A stretch of 64,000 bases of DNA, from positions 2,728,001 to 2,792,000 of the forward strand of contig NZ_CP012677.1 of the NCBI RefSeq assembly GCF_001294625.1, given 5' to 3'. The notes below the pieces were generated by a model, which saw nothing but the letters and a program-made list of their open reading frames with translations, did no database searches and was not told the origin of the DNA. This stretch comes from Arthrobacter alpinus. Lineage in GTDB: Bacteria > Actinomycetota > Actinomycetes > Actinomycetales > Micrococcaceae. The position numbers and the translations under genes are program-made. Below are positions 58,037 through 64,000 of this stretch, one piece after another; the first letter of the stretch is position 1, and every line of letters begins with the position of its first letter.

Positions 58037-59251
58037 ATGTCCACTGACGCAATTTCCCCTCTCCTGACCGTCGCAGGCTGGGAACTTTTGGCCTCCCTGG
58101 GCCCCTACAAGGAATCAGAGTCACTCAAACTCAACGAGACCCTGCGCAAGGCCGGCCACACCCCCGAGCTGGTCGCCGCAGCGTTGACGCAGGCCCGGCT
58201 GCGCGCCAAGGCGGAGGCGAAGTTTGGCGAGTTCGCCCACCAGATGCTCTTCACTCAGGCCGGGCTGGAACAGGCCACGCGCCTGAGCATCGCGGCCCTG
58301 CACGCCCAAAGATTTACGACGGCGTCCATCACCTCCGTGGCCGATCTTGGCTGCGGCATCGGCGCGGACTCCCTGGCCATGGCCAGCCTCGACATCAACG
58401 TCACCGCCGTGGAGATGGATGAGATCACGGCAGCGTGCACCACCGTGAACCTTATGCCGTTCCCTCACGCCAATGTCATTTGCGGCCGCGCCGAGGACAC
58501 CAACCTGGACGGCATCGAGGGCGTCTGGCTTGACCCCGCCCGACGCACCACCAACACCTCAGGCACCACCAGGCTCTTTGATCCCGAGGCGTTCTCCCCG
58601 CCCCTGTCGTTTGTGGAAAAGCTTGCCGATTCCGGCAGGGCTGTCGGCGTCAAAATGGGTCCGAGCATTCCGCACGACGCCGTCCCGGCCACCGCCGAGG
58701 CCCAATGGATCTCGGTCAACGGGGACGTGGTCGAGGCCGGCCTGTACTTCAACGCCCTGGCCCGGCCCGGCATCCGCAGGGCCGCGCTGGTGGTGGGGGC
58801 ACACGGGATGAACGAGCTCACCAGTGCCATCGTCTACGATCCGGCGCACCAGGATGTTCAGCTTGGCCCCATCGCCGGGTACCTCTACGAACCCGACGGC
58901 GCCGTCATCCGCGCAGGACTCGTGGCCGATTTGGCCCGGACGATGGGCGCACACCTCATTGACGAACACATCGCCTACCTCTGCTCCGAACAGCCTGCCC
59001 AGACGCCCTTTGCCCGCGGCTACAAGGTGCTGGAGGTCAAGCCCTTCAACATCAAGGCGCTGAAAGCCTGGGTCAAGGCGAACCGGATAGGGGTGCTGGA
59101 CATCAAGAAGCGCGGCATCTCAACGACCCCCGAGGAAGTACGCCGCCAACTACTCACCGGTTCCGGGAAGGGCCCAAACAAGGCCACCTTGATCCTGACC
59201 CGGATCGGGGACGACAGGATCGCCGTCGTGGTTGAACCGCACGGCTTCTAA
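58037..59251 (+). CDS. class I SAM methyltransferase with THUMP-like domain
   Basis: A 404-residue protein. An N-terminal helical region (LLASLGPYKE, FGEFAHQMLFTQAGLEQATR) precedes a methyltransferase core with VADLGCGIGADSLAMA at 101-116 (SAM loop) and WLDPARRTT at 164-172 (DPxR motif). The C-terminus (FARGYKVLEVKPFNIKALKAWVKANRIGVLDIKKRG) is the THUMP-like domain. Such proteins are widespread in actinobacteria and are suspected of modifying RNA; the target is unknown. It is divergent from the siderophore operon and probably leaderless. Confidence 0.88.
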   Translation: MSTDAISPLLTVAGWELLASLGPYKESESLKLNETLRKAGHTPELVAAALTQARLRAKAEAKFGEFAHQMLFTQAGLEQATRLSIAALHAQRFTTASITSVADLGCGIGADSLAMASLDINVTAVEMDEITAACTTVNLMPFPHANVICGRAEDTNLDGIEGVWLDPARRTTNTSGTTRLFDPEAFSPPLSFVEKLADSGRAVGVKMGPSIPHDAVPATAEAQWISVNGDVVEAGLYFNALARPGIRRAALVVGAHGMNELTSAIVYDPAHQDVQLGPIAGYLYEPDGAVIRAGLVADLARTMGAHLIDEHIAYLCSEQPAQTPFARGYKVLEVKPFNIKALKAWVKANRIGVLDIKKRGISTTPEEVRRQLLTGSGKGPNKATLILTRIGDDRIAVVVEPHGF

Positions 59252-59353
59252 CTGCCCACTTTTATCCTCACGCCCGCCCCGCCACCACTTCCCCAAACGC
59301 CCCCGCAACAAGTGCGACAGCGCCGGGAAAAGCAACCATTGCTGCGAGTGCTT

Positions 59354-60166
59354 CTAGGAGCGGGAGAACTCCGACGCCGCACGTATCAGTTCGGGGCTGG
59401 GGCGCACCCCCGTGTACAGCACAAACTGCTCTTCCGCCTGGAGTGCGATAACCTCTGCGCCGGTAATGACGGGCTTGCCGGCGGCGCGGGCGGCCGTGAT
59501 CAGCGGCGTCTGGGAAGGCAGTGCGACGACGTCGAAGACCAGCTGAGCGACGGCAACGGTGGCGTCGGAGAAGGACTGCACGGTTTCATCGGCCCCGGCC
59601 ATCCCGAGCGGGGTGACATTGATGAGAAGGTCGGCCGTGGCGGCCCCCACCTCGGGGAGCCAGGCGAAGTTGTAGAGGCTGGCCAGCTCCCGGCCTGCCA
59701 CCTCATTGCGGGCCACGATCCTCACGTTTGCCATACCGGCGTCGCGAAGGGCCGCAGCAACTGCCTTGGCCATGCCGCCAGAGCCGCGCAGCAGAACAGT
59801 GGAATCGGCACGGACCTTGTGCACGGCCAGCAGCCGGGCGATGGCAAGGTAGTCGGTGTTGTAGGCGGTCAGGACGCCGTCGTTGTTGACAATGGTGTTG
59901 ACCGAATCAATGGCCGCGGCGGATGCGTCCATGACGTCGACCATGGCGATGACGGCCTCCTTGTACGGCATCGACACGGCGGCCCCACGGATTCCCAGTC
60001 CCCGGATCCCCGTCACCGCCTGGCCCAGGTCCACCGGCGCGAAGGCCTTGTAGACGTAGTTCAGCTCCAGGGCATCGTAGAGATAGTTGTGGAAGCGCGT
60101 GCCGATATTGCTGGGGCGCGCTGCCAGGGAGATACATAGCTTCATGTCTTTGTTCAGAATGGGCAC
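59354..60166 (-). CDS. shikimate dehydrogenase-like protein
   Basis: A 270-residue member of the shikimate dehydrogenase family. It has an N-terminal substrate domain (LCISLAARPSNIGTRFHNYLYDAL, GIRGAAVSMPYKEAVIAM, with Lys) and the NADP domain VLLRGSGGMAKAVAAALRDAG. NVTPLGMAG and ITGAEVIALQAEEQFVLYTG follow. The usual SxS shikimate motif near the start is replaced by SLAARPS, so quinate or another acid is possible. GTG at 60166 is the likely start; ATG 60145 is an alternative. Confidence 0.85.
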   Translation of the reverse strand: MPILNKDMKLCISLAARPSNIGTRFHNYLYDALELNYVYKAFAPVDLGQAVTGIRGLGIRGAAVSMPYKEAVIAMVDVMDASAAAIDSVNTIVNNDGVLTAYNTDYLAIARLLAVHKVRADSTVLLRGSGGMAKAVAAALRDAGMANVRIVARNEVAGRELASLYNFAWLPEVGAATADLLINVTPLGMAGADETVQSFSDATVAVAQLVFDVVALPSQTPLITAARAAGKPVITGAEVIALQAEEQFVLYTGVRPSPELIRAASEFSRS

Positions 60167-60265
60167 CCTTCCATTCTGCCCCCCTTTCCTGCATTAGAAT
60201 CAAGGGGCATACGGCGCCACGCCGTGAGGCAATAATTGGCAACAATAATAGAGGGGGACCCCACG

Positions 60266-61408
60266 GTGAGAATTGATTTCGCCAAATCTGAGCAGTCCAC
60301 CCTCGGCCTGGAGTGGGAAATCGCCTTGGTGGACAGTGCGTCCGGTGATCTTGCACCCCAAGCAAATAGCGTTTTGGCAAATGTCTCCCGGGCCCATCCA
60401 GAGGCCATGAACGCCGACGAGCACCCGCACATCAAGGGTGAAATGCTGTTGAACACGGTGGAATTGGTCACTGGTATCTGCCACACGGTGGCCGAGGGCA
60501 CCGATGACCTGCGCCGTAACCTGAACATTGTCCGTGAGGCGGCCAAGCCGTTGGGCCTGGATTTGCTCAGTGCCGGTACCCACCCCTTCAGTAACCCGCG
60601 CACACAGGAAGTCACCGACAAGGAACGCTACGCGAAACTCGTCGAGCGGACCCAGTGGTGGGGCACTCAGATGCTCATCTACGGCGTCCACGTCCATGTT
60701 GGCCTGGACCACGTCTCCAAGGCCATGCCGGTCCTGGATGGGCTGGTGAACTATTTCCCGCACTTCCAGGCCCTTTCGGCGTCCTCCCCTTACTGGAACG
60801 GCGAAGACACCGGCTACGCCTCGCAGCGCGCCCTGATGTTTCAGCAGCTTCCCACTGCCGGACTGCCGTTCCAATTTTCCAGCTGGGAAGCCTACGAAGC
60901 CTACGTGCAGGACATGTTCACCACCGGGGTCATCGACGCCACGAATGAAATCCGCTGGGACATCCGACCGGTGGCCGGGCTGGGCACCATTGAGATGCGC
61001 ATCTGTGACGGCATGTCCACTCTGGAGGAGATCGGGGCGATCGCGGCACTCACCCAGTGCTTGGTTGAGGACTTTTCAAACACCCTGGACGACGGCGGCA
61101 CCATCCCCACCATGCCGCCGTGGCACATCCAGGAAAACAAGTGGCGGGCCGCCCGCTATGGCATGGAAGCCATCGTCATTCTTGACGCGGCAGGCAAGGA
61201 GCAGCTCGTCACCGAGCACACCCTAGAATTGCTGAACAGGCTCGAACCCGTTGCCGCCCGGCTCGGCTGCGCCGACGAGCTCGCCAGTGTGGAAAAGATC
61301 ATCGCCAACGGCGCCGGTTACCAGCGTCAACGCGCCGTGGCTGCCGCCGCCGACGGTGACCTTCGCGCAGTCGTTCGGAACCTTGTGGCGGAGATGGCCA
61401 CGAACTAG
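60266..61408 (+). CDS. carboxylate-amine ligase, GCS2 family (YbdK-like)
   Basis: A 380-residue protein of the glutamate-cysteine ligase type 2 family. It shows TLGLEWEIALVD near residue 13, AEGTDDLRRNL, SAGTHPFS, GVHVHVGLDH with the metal histidines, and IRWDIRPVAGLGTIEMRICDGM. YbdK has weak gamma-glutamyl-cysteine ligase activity; mycothiol-using actinobacteria often carry such genes with uncertain function. GTG at 60266 has GAGGGGG upstream. It is divergent from the shikimate dehydrogenase-like gene. Confidence 0.9.
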   Translation: MRIDFAKSEQSTLGLEWEIALVDSASGDLAPQANSVLANVSRAHPEAMNADEHPHIKGEMLLNTVELVTGICHTVAEGTDDLRRNLNIVREAAKPLGLDLLSAGTHPFSNPRTQEVTDKERYAKLVERTQWWGTQMLIYGVHVHVGLDHVSKAMPVLDGLVNYFPHFQALSASSPYWNGEDTGYASQRALMFQQLPTAGLPFQFSSWEAYEAYVQDMFTTGVIDATNEIRWDIRPVAGLGTIEMRICDGMSTLEEIGAIAALTQCLVEDFSNTLDDGGTIPTMPPWHIQENKWRAARYGMEAIVILDAAGKEQLVTEHTLELLNRLEPVAARLGCADELASVEKIIANGAGYQRQRAVAAAADGDLRAVVRNLVAEMATN

Positions 61409-61524
61409 TCTTCATGCCGCCGCTCGGGTGGGGCAGATCTTAGTAAGTTCTTAGTTTGTGTGCGGAACACTGGGGGAAAGGCCTTCGGGTCGCTTCCACT
61501 ATCCGCCACGATTCGGAGCAACAA

Positions 61525-62313
61525 GTGTCGTATCCCGTCCCAGCCCGTCCATTGTACGAGTCGACAAATCCAGCGCATACCAGGACCACGCAGCTGACCC
61601 GGCGCACCCGTTTGGCCGTGCTGCCCCTACCCCGGCTCTGGTTGTTGTGGGCTTTGTTGCTTTCAGCCAGTGTCCTTTCACTGGGTCTGATAGCCAAGAA
61701 ACTGCCAGGATTCACCATCGGAGAGTTTTCCGTGGATCAGGAGCTCAGCCGCGACCACAACTCTGCCCTGACAGCCGTGGCAATGACGTTGAACTATGTG
61801 TTTTCCCCGGTGGGCGGCGTCGTGATCATTGCCGCAGTGGCCCTTTACTTGTTGGTGATGCACAAATCGCCAATAAATGCGGTGGCGTTCGGCGGTGTCG
61901 CCGCGGCGGGGTGGCTGTCGAGCCAGCTCTTCAAGGTTCTCGTTGAACGCCAACGGCCCAACCCCGCCCTGCTCTTTGACCCATTGGCCCCTGAAACCGG
62001 GTCGAACAGCTTCCCCAGCGGCCACGTGGCCCTGGCCGTTGGCCTGGCCTGGGCATTCTTTTTCTTGGCTCGGAACAGCCGGTGGGCCAGGCTGGCCGGC
62101 GTCGCTGGCATCGCCGTTCCAATCATCGTTGCATGGTCGCGTTTATACATTGGTGTGCACTACCCCAGCGATGTGCTGGCCTCGCTCCTGGCCGCGAGCG
62201 CAATGGTTATTCTCTTTGCCGGTGTGTGGAACCGCTACCAGGGCCGGATTTTGCCGCGTATCCCCCTGCTAGGGCGTTTTGGCCCCGTGGCCTCCCCTAA
62301 CAACCAGCGATAG
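61525..62313 (+). CDS. PAP2 family lipid phosphatase
   Basis: A membrane protein of about 262 residues with the three phosphatase motifs. They are KVLVERQRPNP, SFPSGHVALAVGLAWAF and SRLYIGVHYPSDVLASLL. Five or six helices surround them. It removes phosphate from undecaprenyl pyrophosphate or phosphatidic acid at the outer face. I chose GTG 61525, with GGAG seven bases upstream, over GTG 61456, which has none. The DedA gene follows after ten bases. Confidence 0.88.
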   Translation: MSYPVPARPLYESTNPAHTRTTQLTRRTRLAVLPLPRLWLLWALLLSASVLSLGLIAKKLPGFTIGEFSVDQELSRDHNSALTAVAMTLNYVFSPVGGVVIIAAVALYLLVMHKSPINAVAFGGVAAAGWLSSQLFKVLVERQRPNPALLFDPLAPETGSNSFPSGHVALAVGLAWAFFFLARNSRWARLAGVAGIAVPIIVAWSRLYIGVHYPSDVLASLLAASAMVILFAGVWNRYQGRILPRIPLLGRFGPVASPNNQR

Positions 62314-62323
62314 GAGCTTGTCG

Positions 62324-63043
62324 ATGCTGATGCTTGCCAGCGCGCTGCCGTCCACCGTCTCGGGAGCCCTCCCCGCCGGGCTGTCCTCCGTCCTTGACCC
62401 TGCGGCTCTCTTGCAGGGGTTGGGCCCGGCAACTCTGGGCGTGATGGCCCTAATGATCTTCATTGAATCCGGTGTCCTGTTCCCGTTCCTTCCTGGTGAC
62501 TCTTTGCTCTTTACGGCAGGTTTGCTGCACCAGCAGTTGAACCTGTCCCTGCCACTACTGATAGGCGTGGTTGTCCTGGCCGCCGTGGCTGGGGACCAGG
62601 TTGGCTACATGTTGGGCCGCAAATTTGGCCGGCGTTGGTTCAAAGACGACGCCAAGATTTTGAAAACCGCCTACCTGGTGCGGACCGAGGAATTCTTTGC
62701 CAAGCAGGGCGGCAAGGCGATTGTGCTTGCCCGATTTGTGCCCGTGGTACGTACATTTGCCCCGTTAGTGGCTGGCATTGCCCAGTACAATCACAAGAAA
62801 TTCACGCTGTGGAACATTGCCGGGGCGCTGGGCTGGGCGGCGTCAGTGGTCCTTTTGGGTACTTGGCTGGGCCATTTTGACTTCATTGCCAAGAACATCG
62901 ACGTCATCGCCATCCTGTTGGTGCTGGTCTCGGTGCTTCCGGGTGTGATCGGGCTTCTTCGCTCGCGGCGCCGGGCCCGGATTGCAGCTCAGGGTCCAAC
63001 ACCGGGTTCAGCGCGAGACAATAAGGAACATGCACACCAATGA
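62324..63043 (+). CDS. DedA family membrane protein
   Basis: A 239-residue DedA protein with FIESGVLFPFLPGDSLLFTAGLL, the conserved GDQVGYMLGRKFGRRWF, and FFAKQGGKAIVLARFVPVVRTFAPLVAGIAQ. DedA proteins act in lipid-carrier flipping and envelope homeostasis, and one beside a PAP2 phosphatase suggests undecaprenyl-phosphate recycling. ATG at 62324 has AGGAG nine bases upstream. Its end overlaps the response-regulator start by 14 bases. Confidence 0.92.
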   Translation: MLMLASALPSTVSGALPAGLSSVLDPAALLQGLGPATLGVMALMIFIESGVLFPFLPGDSLLFTAGLLHQQLNLSLPLLIGVVVLAAVAGDQVGYMLGRKFGRRWFKDDAKILKTAYLVRTEEFFAKQGGKAIVLARFVPVVRTFAPLVAGIAQYNHKKFTLWNIAGALGWAASVVLLGTWLGHFDFIAKNIDVIAILLVLVSVLPGVIGLLRSRRRARIAAQGPTPGSARDNKEHAHQ

Positions 63044-63701
63044 GCGCCCACAACTCCTGCTTGTGGAAGACGATCCCGTACTGGGACCGCTGATCGCCGA
63101 GCTGTTGGCGCAGGACTACCGCGTGACGCTGGCACCGGACGGGCAGGCGGGCCTACATCTTGGCCTGACCGGCGAATGGGACGTGATGGTCATTGACCGC
63201 GGCCTTCCGGTCATGGACGGGGTGGAACTGCTGAAGGCCTTGCGACGCCAAGGAATTGCTGCTCCTGCCCTGATCTTGACGGCTCTAGGCACCACAGTAG
63301 AAAAGATTGAAGGGCTCGACGCCGGGGCCAGCGACTATATGACCAAACCGTTTGATGCCGGCGAGTTGCGCGCCCGCCTCCGCGCAATTTCGCGTACAAA
63401 TATTCCCGCCCCCGCAGTGCTCATTATTGGCGATTGGGACCTGGATCCGGCCAACAGGACCCTACGGTCACCTTATGGGGATCACGTCCCACTTACGGCC
63501 AAGGAGGCGGAACTGTTGGGCCTGCTCGCCGGAGACTCCGGGCGGGTTTTTACCCGCCCGGAGATGATGGAGGCGTTGTTCCATGCAGAAGACTCGCCGA
63601 CTGTCATTGACACGTACGTGCACTATTTGCGCAAGAAGGTATCAAAGACTGTGATCAGAACCGTGCATGGCTTGGGCTACCAGATCGGGGATGCCTCATG
63701 A
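63030..63701 (+). CDS. OmpR/PhoB-type response regulator
   Basis: A 223-residue regulator. The receiver domain has LLVEDDPVLG, the phospho-acceptor D56 in DVMVIDRGLPVMDG, ILTALGTTVEK and the switch lysine in YMTKPFDAGEL. The C-terminal winged helix has LTAKEAELLGLLAGDSGRVFTRPEMME and VDTYVHYLRKKV-type DNA contacts (seen as IDTYVHYLRKKVSKTVIRTVHGLGY). It overlaps the kinase gene by four bases (ATGA) and the DedA gene at its start, so envelope genes and regulator may form one operon. Confidence 0.95.
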   Translation: MHTNERPQLLLVEDDPVLGPLIAELLAQDYRVTLAPDGQAGLHLGLTGEWDVMVIDRGLPVMDGVELLKALRRQGIAAPALILTALGTTVEKIEGLDAGASDYMTKPFDAGELRARLRAISRTNIPAPAVLIIGDWDLDPANRTLRSPYGDHVPLTAKEAELLGLLAGDSGRVFTRPEMMEALFHAEDSPTVIDTYVHYLRKKVSKTVIRTVHGLGYQIGDAS

Positions 63702-64000
63702 GCGGGGAATTTACCGCGGCAGACGCGAGCCAACTGCGGCGAGCCGCGGTGACTGTTGGCTTGCGCATAGCCGTGGCGTGCGCCCTCATGGTGGTTGCCA
63801 CGATCATCGCGGCGGCTCTGTACATGCTGTACCTTTCCGGGCATCCGGAACTTTCGGGGACAGACTCGTCGGCCCGCGTCTACGTTGAGTCCAATGACAT
63901 GCTCAAGGCAATGCTCGTAGCCGGACTTGGCGGTATTCTTGCAGCTGGCGCCATCGGCTGGCTGAGCGCCCGCAGCGCCATCAGACCGTTGGGAAAGGCG
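63698..64000 (+). CDS. sensor histidine kinase, N-terminal part (runs off right edge)
   Basis: The first 101 residues are visible. A first membrane helix (IAVACALMVVATIIAAALYMLYL, residues 24-46), a very short extracellular loop (SGHPELSGTDSSARVYVESNDM) and a second helix (MLVAGLGGILAAGAIGWLSA) lead into the start of a HAMP domain (RSAIRPLGKA). It pairs with the response regulator it overlaps. The kinase core lies beyond the window. Confidence 0.88.
   Translation, partial: MSGEFTAADASQLRRAAVTVGLRIAVACALMVVATIIAAALYMLYLSGHPELSGTDSSARVYVESNDMLKAMLVAGLGGILAAGAIGWLSARSAIRPLGKA

Overview
The window looks like chromosome of a high-GC Gram-positive bacterium of the Actinobacteria, most like Arthrobacter and relatives (Micrococcaceae). 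That assignment rests on gene content and protein style: FmdB-type zinc ribbon, DUF3817 and SURF1 pair, GuaB3, a GroEL with an Asp/His-rich tail, a GSYVTT repeat protein beside Fur, and a CycA permease under a glycine riboswitch. It was made without a database search. No rRNA, CRISPR array, phage or insertion sequence was seen.

Layout. The left edge holds the N-terminal two thirds of an NAD-dependent epimerase (minus). Positions 741-13202 form a glycine/one-carbon island. A minus-strand run gcvP-gcvT-gcvH-glyA-sdaA-lipA-metF-like is headed by a tandem glycine riboswitch. Facing it is a second tandem glycine riboswitch in front of cycA-purU on the plus strand. Together these import glycine, cleave it, make serine, deaminate serine to pyruvate, build the lipoyl cofactor and balance folate one-carbon units. 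A folate salvage gene (5-formyl-THF cyclo-ligase) lies apart at 30.5 kb.

13.2-15.5 kb is decayed: broken small membrane-protein genes and the wreck of a rifampicin-monooxygenase-like flavoprotein. 15.6-19.8 kb carries padR-ubiB, a PEP-mutase/isocitrate-lyase family gene, a GSYVTT repeat mini-protein and a fur gene with a 29-bp palindromic operator. 19.9-24.2 kb is a PTS operon in which ptsG, crr and licT are intact but ptsI and ptsH have lost catalytic parts. 24.2-25.3 kb is a gene graveyard.

25.3-37.1 kb holds a TrpF-like isomerase, a 67-bp perfect hairpin, tRNA-Ala(CGC), an NmrA-type reductase, galU, folate cyclo-ligase, FmdB, a SAF-domain protein and a large helicase-nuclease with an altered Walker A motif. 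37.2-47.5 kb contains three GMP-pathway family genes (guaA, guaB3, guaB), with DUF3817/SURF1, a lone fructose-type EIIA, glpD and a DUF4872 protein between them. 47.7-52.3 kb has a metal P-type ATPase and groES-groEL under two CIRCE operators. The right end has an ABC-2 exporter, an iron-siderophore ABC uptake operon with a DtxR-like box, a THUMP-like methyltransferase, a shikimate dehydrogenase-like enzyme, a GCS2 ligase, PAP2, DedA and a two-component system cut by the window edge.

Two themes cross the window. Many genes start six or seven bases after a -10 hexamer with no Shine-Dalgarno, the arrangement of leaderless mRNAs. Most convergent gene ends are separated by long, near-perfect hairpins.
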